Assembly: GCA_964434165.1 (NCBI GenBank)
Contig: CAYSUS010000016.1
Coordinates: 25,529-89,528, forward strand
Direction: 5' to 3'
DNA length: 64,000 nt
From: CAYSUS01 sp964434165
GTDB taxonomy: Bacteria > Planctomycetota > Planctomycetia > Pirellulales > Thermoguttaceae
The notes under the pieces were generated by a model. It had not been told where the DNA came from, ran no database searches, and saw only the letters and a program-made list of their open reading frames with translations. Positions 44,322 to 51,831 of the stretch are shown one piece after another. The translations under genes and the position numbers were made by a program. Each line of letters starts with the position of its first letter. The first letter of the stretch is position 1.

Positions 44322-44524
44322 GGCCCAAGAAAGGACCCTTCAACGGCCCCGGCCGCGCGGGAGAATGCGACCATGCGGAAGTCTCGACCGCCACAACCCG
44401 CCGCTGCGAGCAGGCCGACCGGCGCGGCGCAAGGACCGCCGCGCCCAGTGTTTCCAGCATTGCGCAGACCTCCTGTTTGTCGCACAACCCCAGGCTTTGC
44501 AGCAGCCCGCCCGGGGGCCCGACC

Positions 44525-44843
44525 GTGGAAAAAGTCGTCGCGGTTGACCAACACGACGCGGCCCGGTATGAGCGGGTCGAGGCGCAAATCCTTGCCCATA
44601 GAGCCCTTTTCGCCGCCCAGGGCGCGGTCGTGGCCTCCTCCCGGCGGCGCGGAAACAAGCGCTACGGCCCCTACTTCAGGGTGGCTATCGCGACTGCCGG
44701 CGCCAGCGATCGATCTACCTGGGCCCGAGCCAGGCCGTGGCCGAGCGGGTTCGGGCACTGCTGGCCGACCTGCAATCCATCCACCGCGACCGCCGCACGA
44801 TCGCGCGGCTCCGCAGGCTGGTCCGCCGCGGGGGCAAGCCCGC
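44525..44843 (+). pseudogene. Decayed small gene of a planctomycete repeat family (GPYFR / IYLG motifs)
   Basis: From 44525 one frame reads VEKVVAVDQHDAARYERVEA and continues to RRRGNKRYGPYFR, then the sense moves one frame at about 44680 to GYRDCRRQRSIYLGPSQAVAERVRALLADLQ and RRTIARLRRLVRRGG. The joined order matches a family of ~130-residue proteins, abundant in planctomycete genomes, with a G-PY-R-x12-IYLG core (I believe DUF6788, from memory). The C-terminal part is missing: the match runs out exactly where the convergent clpS coding region begins at 44844. The frameshift and truncation indicate a dead copy. A start codon was not identified with confidence. Confidence 0.5.
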
Positions 44844-45194
44844 TCAGCCCGGCAGGGGCTCGATGGTGACGCCGAGCGGGAAGTCGACCTTCCTGGCGGC
44901 GTAGAAGTCCGGCCCGGCCGAGCGGATCTGGTCGCGCTTCAGCTCGGCCAGCTCGCGCGTGCCCGACCAGACCACGCCGCGCCCCTCGATGTGGATGCTC
45001 TCGGCCAACTGGTAGCACTTCTCGGCCGGGTAGCCGAAGACCTTCATGAACGTCTCCACGACATAAGGGAAGGTGTGCTCGTCGTCGTTATACACCACGA
45101 CAGCGTACGGCGGCTGGAGCCGGGGCCGGGCGTCGGCCGGGCGCTCGTCGGGTGTGGTATCCGGTTCCGCGACGGCCGCGTAGGAGGTACCCAC
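44844..45194 (-). CDS. clpS: ATP-dependent Clp protease adaptor ClpS
   Basis: A 116-residue adaptor that delivers N-degron substrates to ClpAP or ClpCP. The core YAVVVYNDDEHTFPYVVETFMKVFGY corresponds to the N-degron pocket region of E. coli ClpS (YNDDYTPMEFV), and LAESIHIEGRGVVWSG supplies the conserved histidine. The C-terminus lacks long extensions. The first ~28 residues form a flexible, Pro/Asp-rich tail as expected for the ClpA-engaging segment. No clp ATPase or aat gene lies next to it. It sits between a decayed gene that converges with it and a PEP-CTERM protein gene 40 bp upstream on the same strand. Confidence 0.95.
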   Translation of the reverse strand: MGTSYAAVAEPDTTPDERPADARPRLQPPYAVVVYNDDEHTFPYVVETFMKVFGYPAEKCYQLAESIHIEGRGVVWSGTRELAELKRDQIRSAGPDFYAARKVDFPLGVTIEPLPG

Positions 45195-45234
45195 GGCACT
45201 GCTCTCCGTGAATGCAACAGTGGCGCCGACTCGC

Positions 45235-46320
45235 CTAACCGCCTCCTTCCCGACACGACTTTCCGGGACGGGTCCGCCTCCGCCCGAGGCACGCAGTCGC
45301 TATGCCTGCGAGCCCCAGAGCGCCCAGGGCGAGCGTCGAGGGCTCGGGCACGACGGCGTCGGCGCGCAGGCGCACGTAGTCGATCTGAAAGGCGGCGTTG
45401 TCCACCGCGTTGACCGGATCGAGGCGCAGGCGGGTGATGGTCTGGCCGAACCAGGCCGGGTCGTCGCGGAAGTCGATCAGGTAGGTGTGAAACTGCCCGT
45501 CGGCGTCGCCGAGGTCCACGCGGCGGCTGCCGGAGAAGACGTCGTCCGTGCTATTGCCCCAGAAGAGCTGTATCTGGGCGCTGGCGGCGTCGGCCTGCAT
45601 GCGGGCTTCTACGATGGGGAACTGGGATCCGTCCACGCTCAGCCCGGTCCGGATCACCTGGGCGTCGCGATCGGGCACGCTGCCCGAGCCGGCGCGGCCG
45701 CTGAGGAGGCTGCCGGCGACCGAGTCGGCCGTGGCGTGGTTGAGCGACCAGCCCTCCAGGTCGCCGTCGCGGTCCCATTCGCCCAGTCCGATCGTCTCGA
45801 AGCGGTCGAGCATCAGGTAGTCGGCGGTGAAGGAGTCGCCCACCGCGGTGCTCCCGAACGGGTCGATGCGGAATCCCTGGCCGCTAGGTTCAGGCTCGGG
45901 GTTGGGGATGTCGTGGTGGTCCTCGACGAAGGCCGTGGACGGCTGGTAACTGGCAGAGCGGCCGCCCTGAGCGGGCAGTTCCCAGACGTTAAGCCCGTTT
46001 GTCTTGCTCTGCCGGTAGCGCATCCGCATCCAGGGGTAGGTGGCGTGATCGACCGCTCCGTCTTCTTCTTCGTAGATGATCTTGGGATCGCTGACCGCGG
46101 CCGAATAGGTCCAGGTGCTGGTGCCGCCGGCGACCGTTTGCGACGGGAAGTTGCTGGCCCCTCCGGGATGGTACCTGACGTTCGTATCGGACGATCCGGC
46201 ATAGTCGCGGAAGACGACCGTGTTGGCCTGCTTGGGCGGATCGACGAAGAGAACCGTGCCGGCTCGAACGGGGCTGCCGGCCAGGATCAGGCCGAGCAAC
46301 AGGGCGATGCGACATCGCAT
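45235..46320 (-). CDS. PEP-CTERM sorting domain protein
   Basis: A 361-residue exported protein. Signal peptide MRCRIALLLGLILAGSPVRA. The C-terminus carries the exosortase signal VPEPSTLALGALGLAGIATACLG followed by a basic tail (RRRTRPGK), quoted as two parts. This means cleavage and surface attachment by an exosortase/EpsH system encoded elsewhere. The body is a beta-rich, Asp/Gly-rich region (DRDGDLEGWSLNHATADSV, LFWGNSTDDVFSGSRRVDLGDADGQFHTYLIDFRDDPAWFGQTITRLRLDP in separate blocks) resembling a carbohydrate-binding jelly roll seen in other PEP-CTERM proteins. There is no catalytic motif. The promoter candidate lies at 46469-46497. Confidence 0.9.
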   Translation of the reverse strand: MRCRIALLLGLILAGSPVRAGTVLFVDPPKQANTVVFRDYAGSSDTNVRYHPGGASNFPSQTVAGGTSTWTYSAAVSDPKIIYEEEDGAVDHATYPWMRMRYRQSKTNGLNVWELPAQGGRSASYQPSTAFVEDHHDIPNPEPEPSGQGFRIDPFGSTAVGDSFTADYLMLDRFETIGLGEWDRDGDLEGWSLNHATADSVAGSLLSGRAGSGSVPDRDAQVIRTGLSVDGSQFPIVEARMQADAASAQIQLFWGNSTDDVFSGSRRVDLGDADGQFHTYLIDFRDDPAWFGQTITRLRLDPVNAVDNAAFQIDYVRLRADAVVPEPSTLALGALGLAGIATACLGRRRTRPGKSCREGGG

Positions 46321-46468
46321 GGGCCAAACCTCCGGAAGGGTCTACATTGCGGCGGGCCGGGACAGCGGGCCCGATTGATTCGTCGGCGAGCCAACTGGTC
46401 AAGCTGCGACGGAGCGGCCGGCGGGGAGGAATCGCCGCGCCCGGGGCGCTCCGTCTTGAGGCCACACC

Positions 46469-46497
46469 ATCATACTCCGCCGGGGGTGGCCGCACAA
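46469..46497 (-). promoter_or_regulatory. Candidate sigma70 promoter of the PEP-CTERM gene
   Basis: On the minus strand TTGTGC (46497-46492), a 17-bp spacer and TATGAT (46474-46469). The -10 box is good and the -35 box keeps TTG only. The leader to the ATG at 46320 would be about 140 nt. Moderate support. Confidence 0.4.
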
Positions 46498-46538
46498 ATC
46501 GGCCGGGGATGCCCCGGCCGGGGAGCGGCGATGGGGGG

Positions 46539-46824
46539 GCAGCGCCCCGCGCGCGGGCGCGCACGGAACAACTCGCCGGCGGCGCGGGACCGGTTTGACG
46601 GCAGCGCCCCGCGCGCGGGCGCGCACGACCTGCGCCCGTCGTCGGTCGTCCCTTCGACCTTAAGGCGCAGCGCAGCGCCCCGCGCGCGGGCGCGCACGAC
46701 CTGCGCCGTCGGTTTGGGAGTTGACGCAAGGCAGCGCCTCGCGCGCGGGCGCGCACGGGTCGTCGCCGATCGTTGACGCCCCGCCGAGTTGCACCTGGCA
46801 GCGCCTCGCGCGCGGGCGCGCACG
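46539..46824. repeat. Five-copy array of a 27-bp GC-only palindromic repeat
   Basis: Copies at 46539-46565, 46601-46627, 46672-46698, 46731-46757 and 46798-46824. Each starts GCAGCGCC(C/T)CGCGCGCGGG and ends with CGCGCACG. The first three copies are identical; the last two share one C-to-T change at position 9. The inside (GCGCCC...GGGCGC) forms a hairpin stem. Spacers are 35, 44, 32 and 40 bp and are not unrelated: two begin ACCTGCGCC and three contain TTGAC. No cas gene is in the window, so this is not called CRISPR. The region is on the upstream side of the SSS symporter and just before its promoter candidate. The rest of 46321-46926 shows no gene; open minus-strand frames through the array are arginine/alanine-rich artefacts of the GC repeat. 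Confidence 0.9.
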
Positions 46825-46835
46825 GGTCGGGCGGC

Positions 46836-46863
46836 TTGACAGGGCCAATGGGGCAACGACAAT
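46836..46863 (+). promoter_or_regulatory. Candidate sigma70 promoter of the SSS symporter gene
   Basis: TTGACA (46836-46841), a 16-bp spacer and GACAAT (46858-46863), 12 bp after the last array repeat. The leader to the ATG at 46927 is about 57 nt. The -35 is perfect and the -10 matches 4 of 6 positions. Confidence 0.5.
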
Positions 46864-46926
46864 GGGCAGCCATTGCCGCCCTGCGTCTGGGCCCCGCCCT
46901 GTCCGGCGCATCCCTTGGAGATTCCC

Positions 46927-49047
46927 ATGGAAATGAACCTCTATCTCCTTCTCGACGCCGCCGTGTTCTTCGGGTTCATCATCGCGGTCATCGGCGTGGG
47001 GATCGGCATGAGCCGCCACGAGAAGGACAGCGAGGCCTACTTCCTCGCCGGACGCGGGCTGACCTGGTGGCTGATCGGGTTCTCGCTGATCGCCGCGAAC
47101 ATCTCGACGGAGCAGTTCGTGGGCATGTCGGGCCAGGCGGCCAACTACCTGGGGCTGGCGATCGCCAGCTACGAGTGGATGGCTGCGATCACGCTGGTCA
47201 TCGTGGCGTTCCTGTTTCTTCCCGCCTTTCTCCGCGCGGGGATCTACACGATCCCCGAGTTCCTCGAGTATCGGTTCAATCATTCGGCCCGGACCATCAT
47301 GTCCATCCTCATGATGGCCACGTACGTGCTCGTGACCATCGCGGCGGTGATCTACTCGGGGGCCAAGACGGTGGACGTGCTGTTCAAGCAGACGAAGCCC
47401 GTCGTCGAGGCGGACGGGGCCGATGCCGACTCGGAGTCATCGGCGGATGTCAGCAAAGAGCCCGAGGGACGCGAAGCCGATGCGGAAGAGGGCGTGGCCA
47501 CCGATCGCGTGGAGGCCGAGGACGTCTATCTATGGGGAATCCCGGTCAACTTGACGGTCGCCGCGTGGGTGATCGGCATTCTGGCCGCCGTGTACGTGGT
47601 GGCCGGCGGACTGAAGGCCTGCGCGTGGGCCGACCTCTTGCAGGGATCGGCACTGATCATCGGTGGGGCCATCATCCTCTTCGTTGCTTTGAACGCGTTA
47701 GGCGAAGCGAAGCCGGAGGAACTGAAGCTCCAGCCTCATCCGCGCGTGGTCAAGGAAGGCACGGCGCCGGAGGACCTGCGCGACGCAGGGGGCTTCGAGC
47801 GATTCTACCACCTCAACCGCGGCAAGCTGCACATGGTCCTCCCGCGCACCGACGTGTTCGTGCCGTGGACGGCGCTCGTGCTGGGACTTTGGATCCCCAA
47901 CTTCTACTACTGGGGGCTGAACCAGTACATCGTCCAGCGGACCCTGGGTTCGCGATCGCTCTCCGAGGGACAGAAAGGCGTGGTGTTCGCCGCCGGGATG
48001 AAGCTCATCATCCCGTTCATCGTGGTCTTCCCGGGCATCATCGCCTTCAACTTGTTCAGCGAGGACATGCGCGCGGACGCGGAGTCGGGCACGAACAAGG
48101 ACGCGCTGGATCTGTTCGAGCATGTTCGGGGCTCGCGCGACGATGCTCGCGTGGCGTTCGAGTTCAACGAGGACTTCGCCGTGGTGTATCCTCATCGCGC
48201 CAGAGAGATCGTCGAGTTCAATGCCGCGGCGGCCGGGGTCCCCGTGCCCGAGGGCAGGAAGGCCGGCAACGACGATGCGAAGTCCGGCAAGGTCGCAAGG
48301 ACCGGGCTGAGCGACGTCAACGGCGAAATCCTCGACACGATCCGCAAGGAGAACAAGAAGCTCCCCGCGGACGAGCAGATCGAGATTCAGAAGAAGCTTA
48401 TCGGCTACGAGTACGACTCGGCGTTCGGGCTGCTGATCAAGAAGCTGGTGCAGCCCGGGGTCCGGGGTTTCGTGCTGGCCGCGATCCTGGGCGCGGTGAT
48501 CAGCTCGCTGGCCTCGATGCTCAACGCGGCCTCGACGATCTTCACCATGGACCTCTACCGGCCGTTCATCAACCCGAACGCCTCCCAGGGCACTCTCGTG
48601 ACGGTGGGTCGCATCTGCGTGGGCATCTTCGCGGTGATCGGATGCCTGGTCGCGCCGCTCCTCGGGAACCCCGCGTTTGGGGGCATTTTTACCTATATCC
48701 AGGAGTTCCAGGGCTTCATCTCCCCGGGGATCCTGGCCGTGTTCATCTTTGGGCTGTTCGTCGGCCGCGCGCCGCGGGCTTGTGGGGTCGCAGGTCTGCT
48801 CCTCAGCCCGGTTGTCTATGGCGTGTTGAAGCTGGTCCTCCCGGACCTTGCATTCCTCAACCGCTTGGCGCTCACCTTCTTCTCGGTGCTCGTCGTGCTG
48901 GCAGCACTGACGATTACCAATCCCTTGCCCGAACCCGTGAAGATGCCTCAGCAGGAGAAGATCGGACTGGAGTCGTCGCGCGGCGCCATGCTTGGGGGCG
49001 GCATCGTGGTGGTCGTGACGCTCGTGCTCTACGGCGTGTTCTTCTGA
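46927..49047 (+). CDS. Sodium:solute symporter, SSS/SGLT family, with two long hydrophilic insertions
   Basis: A 706-residue inner-membrane symporter. ATG at 46927 follows TTGGAGATTCCC. Family signatures: AGRGLTWWLIGFSLIAANISTEQFVGMSGQA, TIPEFLEYRFN, IPNFYYWGLNQYIVQRTLGS and GFVLAAILGAVISSLASMLNAASTIFTMDLYRPF, the last matching the sodium-site region of SGLT-type carriers (quoted as motif blocks). Two insertions are unusual: an acidic loop at 155-200 (rich in D, E, A) and a 115-residue charged loop at 380-494. The normal fold resumes at YDSAFGLLIKKL. The substrate is probably a sugar, sugar acid or similar solute. No associated enzymes are directly coupled; a lipoprotein gene converges from the right. 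Confidence 0.92.
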   Translation: MEMNLYLLLDAAVFFGFIIAVIGVGIGMSRHEKDSEAYFLAGRGLTWWLIGFSLIAANISTEQFVGMSGQAANYLGLAIASYEWMAAITLVIVAFLFLPAFLRAGIYTIPEFLEYRFNHSARTIMSILMMATYVLVTIAAVIYSGAKTVDVLFKQTKPVVEADGADADSESSADVSKEPEGREADAEEGVATDRVEAEDVYLWGIPVNLTVAAWVIGILAAVYVVAGGLKACAWADLLQGSALIIGGAIILFVALNALGEAKPEELKLQPHPRVVKEGTAPEDLRDAGGFERFYHLNRGKLHMVLPRTDVFVPWTALVLGLWIPNFYYWGLNQYIVQRTLGSRSLSEGQKGVVFAAGMKLIIPFIVVFPGIIAFNLFSEDMRADAESGTNKDALDLFEHVRGSRDDARVAFEFNEDFAVVYPHRAREIVEFNAAAAGVPVPEGRKAGNDDAKSGKVARTGLSDVNGEILDTIRKENKKLPADEQIEIQKKLIGYEYDSAFGLLIKKLVQPGVRGFVLAAILGAVISSLASMLNAASTIFTMDLYRPFINPNASQGTLVTVGRICVGIFAVIGCLVAPLLGNPAFGGIFTYIQEFQGFISPGILAVFIFGLFVGRAPRACGVAGLLLSPVVYGVLKLVLPDLAFLNRLALTFFSVLVVLAALTITNPLPEPVKMPQQEKIGLESSRGAMLGGGIVVVVTLVLYGVFF

Positions 49048-49072
49048 GCCAAAGACCCCTTGGGCCCGCGTC

Positions 49073-51094
49073 TCACCGCGGCCGCGCGGGGCCTGAGCTG
49101 GCCATGCGCACGTGGACCGGCGGCGTGTAGGCCACGCGTCCTTGCGCCTCGGCCAGGTGCTCCTTGAGAATCCGCCGCACCTCCAGCACCGCGCGGGGAT
49201 GGCTGTGCACGGTCGAGTGATCGGCCGGCACGGTCAGCTCCGACTCGACGTCCTCCATGTGGGCGCTCTCGTAGGCCACCACGCCGTCGGTGCCTGCCGC
49301 GAACCGACCGAACAGCCCTTCCTCCGGCACCAGGCCGACGATGCCGTGGTACTTCACCCAGGGGGCGCGCCGGGCCTGGATCATCACGGGGAAGACAGGC
49401 GACTCGGGCGAGAGCGAGTCGATGCTCGTGCGGGTCTTCAGCAGCGTGTCGTCGCGGAACAGGTCCTTGTTCCTCCGATACAGGGCCTCCTGGCTCTGCA
49501 CGAGCATCGCGGGCAGGGAGATCAGCCTGCCCAGCAGCCATTGGGTGGCGTCGTTCGAGTAGCTGCTGCCGCGGTGGGGCGTGCCGATGGTCACCACGCG
49601 GCGGACCGAAGGGTTGGGGCGGAAGAACAGGATCCGCGCGATTCGGTCCTTGGTCTGGGCGTCGGCCTCGACCTCCCGGAACGACGCGTCGCTGACGATG
49701 CGCCAGAAGTCGTCGCCGCTCTCCAGGGTCTGCAGCCGGCTGACCAGGCCGCCCATGCTGTGGCCGATCAGCACCATGTGGTCCAGCGCCCGCTCGCGCC
49801 CCAGCGGATCCACGGTCTTGCGCACCTCGGCCAGGTCCTCGCGCATCTCCGCCGCGCTGATCCAGAAAGGCTGCCCCGTCGGATAGAGGTAGAACCAGAA
49901 CTGATAGTGCTCGCGCAGGTCGCGCTGGCTGCGGAGGTCGTTGAACATCTCCATCCACGTCATGGGGCTGGACCACAGCCCGTGGACGAAGACCACGGGG
50001 ATCTTGCCCGGCTCGTACGGCTGCACCATCCACAGCCCCTCCAGCGGCTTGTGGCGGCCGGGCACCAGCTTCTGGAGGGACTCGGGGTCCAGCAGTCCGG
50101 TGGTAGCCAGGCTTCCCAGCTCGGGATTGGAGAGGAAGTAAGCCAGCGGCGTGGTCAGGTCGCCCTCCAGCGGCACGCGAATTCCGTTGACCGCGATCTC
50201 GCTGGTGGTCAGCGGGTCGTAGAGCTCCAGCATCGCGCGAAAGCGGCACGTCGCGCGGTCGCCCGGGCCGAGATCGACCGTGGGGCGAAGAAACGCCGTA
50301 ACCGGGAAGCTCAAATCCTCGGGGTAGTAGCGCGCGGCGGCCGGCTCGCCGTCGTAGCAGCGGCGGACCGCGATCAGCGGCACGCCCAGGCCGTACGTGA
50401 GGTAGTGGTTCTTCAGACCCTTCATCTCGTAGTCGGAGACGAACTCGAAGCGGCCGAAGTCCTCGGGCCGCCATCGCCCGCCCCGGATCACGCACGTCAC
50501 CTCGCAGGCCCCGGCGGCCGTGGCGATCCGCACGTTCTGGCCTGGCACGAGCTGCCCCTGGCTGCACACGATCCGCAGGCTCGCCTCCAGGGCCCCGTTG
50601 TACAGGTCGCACGCCCCGCGAAACTGCGGGTCGTACGGATTGCGCAGGTACGTGAACTGATCGTCGAACAGATAGCGATAGGCATGGATGACGGACGAGC
50701 CGTAGAGGTCCAGGGCCTTCTTCGGGTCCTGCCTCTCGACGCGCTTGCCGCCCAGGTAGGCCAGCTCGGCAAGCACGTACATGCCCTCGGCCAAAGGCTG
50801 GGCATCGACGATCGCCTGAACCTTCTCCATCAGCGCCTGCGGGTCGCCCTCCGCCTCCTCGGTGAGGTCGTACACGCGGAGGAACTGCAGCGTGCGCTCG
50901 CTCGGCTTGGGGCCGCCGCGCCCGAACAGGTTGAGCTTGTCGGCCAGCGGGCTGTCGGGTACAGACCGCATCGTAACCATCTGCGACGACGCGCAGCCGG
51001 CCGCCAGCGCGGCCAGCACGGCCAACAGGACCACGCCCGCGACCGCAGGACCCGCGGTGGGCCGGGTTGGATGGATCCGTCCGGCACGGTCCAT
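49073..51094 (-). CDS. Lipoprotein with alpha/beta-hydrolase domain
   Basis: A 673-residue envelope protein. The leader VVLLAVLAALAAGCASS contains a lipobox with C34 as the lipidated cysteine. Residues 35-340 form an extra domain I do not recognise, with helical parts and beta-rich sections (VRIATAAGACEVTCVIRGGRW). A lipase-like alpha/beta-hydrolase follows: KIPVVFVHGLWSSPMTWMEM with an oxyanion-type HG, the nucleophile elbow LIGHSMGGLVSR, and an RVVTIGTPHRGSSYSND strand. The catalytic His is likely in ADHSTVHSHPRAV. It converges with the SSS symporter (25-bp gap). Substrate unknown; PGAP1-like acyl hydrolases are the nearest well-known relatives. Confidence 0.85.
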   Translation of the reverse strand: MDRAGRIHPTRPTAGPAVAGVVLLAVLAALAAGCASSQMVTMRSVPDSPLADKLNLFGRGGPKPSERTLQFLRVYDLTEEAEGDPQALMEKVQAIVDAQPLAEGMYVLAELAYLGGKRVERQDPKKALDLYGSSVIHAYRYLFDDQFTYLRNPYDPQFRGACDLYNGALEASLRIVCSQGQLVPGQNVRIATAAGACEVTCVIRGGRWRPEDFGRFEFVSDYEMKGLKNHYLTYGLGVPLIAVRRCYDGEPAAARYYPEDLSFPVTAFLRPTVDLGPGDRATCRFRAMLELYDPLTTSEIAVNGIRVPLEGDLTTPLAYFLSNPELGSLATTGLLDPESLQKLVPGRHKPLEGLWMVQPYEPGKIPVVFVHGLWSSPMTWMEMFNDLRSQRDLREHYQFWFYLYPTGQPFWISAAEMREDLAEVRKTVDPLGRERALDHMVLIGHSMGGLVSRLQTLESGDDFWRIVSDASFREVEADAQTKDRIARILFFRPNPSVRRVVTIGTPHRGSSYSNDATQWLLGRLISLPAMLVQSQEALYRRNKDLFRDDTLLKTRTSIDSLSPESPVFPVMIQARRAPWVKYHGIVGLVPEEGLFGRFAAGTDGVVAYESAHMEDVESELTVPADHSTVHSHPRAVLEVRRILKEHLAEAQGRVAYTPPVHVRMASSGPARPR

Positions 51095-51831
51095 GAAGAC
51101 AGGCTCTCAGGTGAGAAACTGAAGAGATCGGAGGATCTGGGAAACCCGGTCGCGCGCGAACGGAGTACCCCAGCAAAGAGGCGGGAGATTAGTGGCGGCC
51201 GGGCGAGGAAGTCAAGGCCAGGTGCGCGAAGCTCCCGCGCTCGGGGGCCGAGGGCATGCGCGGAGGGCGCAGCGGGCTGGCGGGAAGCCGTCGCGTCGCG
51301 AAAACCGCAACCCGAATTGTCAAAGAACAGGCAAGGCCGAAAGCCCGACCGGAGCGCGGGCCTTCGCCGGGCGCGGCGCTCGTGGTATGCGGGCACGCCC
51401 CATCCGTCGCGCGCAACCTTGCCAGGGTGGGGGTACTGCGCCGGAGTGGGCGTCGGCCCCGGCTTCTTGCCCTCGATGCCGGAAGGAACCCATATTGCTA
51501 TCCAGAAGCGACTTATGCACGACAGGCCATCGGCCGGTCGTCGCCGCGGGCCAGTTGTTGGTCAACCGAAGCGAGTTTTTCCAGCGATGGACCCCCGCAT
51601 GGGTCTTTGGGGCGAGAAGGCGAGCGGTGAGTGCGTGGCGAGCAGGTGATAGACCGTCGGTGAGATGAAGGCACGGCGCCCACCCATACGATTGTATCCC
51701 ATCCCCCCCGTTTTTGCGGCTCGGCAGGGAGCGAACCGCCCCAGTCGGCGAGCATAGCGTGAGGCCCACAGAAGACCAGGGGCGATTCTTGGGCCAAGTC
51801 CCGCGCGTGCCGGACGCGCGCGTCGCCGCCT
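51095..51831. other. 737-bp stretch without a recognisable gene
   Basis: Lies between the OYE-GltD fusion and the lipoprotein gene, both on the minus strand. Long frames run through it in several phases because of the GC content, but none carries a known motif. GC content falls near 51480-51600 (TTGCTATCCAGAAGCGACTT and following), which differs from the flanking genes. No repeat-family copy or RNA gene was recognised. Confidence 0.5.

Noticed and set aside
44096..45413. Plus-strand frames over the clpS and PEP-CTERM region
   Set aside because: Composition is Arg/Pro/Ala-rich without motifs and they oppose clpS, which is unambiguous. Only the short GPYFR/IYLG stretch was retained as a decayed gene.
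46539..46824. CRISPR array
   Set aside because: Repeats are GC-only and palindromic throughout, spacers vary from 32 to 44 bp and share sequence with each other, and no cas gene lies in the window.
46470..47283. Minus-strand open frames through the repeat array (Arg/Ala/Pro-rich proteins)
   Set aside because: They exist because the GC repeat lacks stops in several frames. The encoded peptides are low complexity, overlap the real SSS gene start and carry no motif.
51320..51831. C-terminal extension of the OYE-GltD fusion or a small gene
   Set aside because: The fusion stops at 51832. Open frames beyond it are in other phases without motifs, and base composition shifts.
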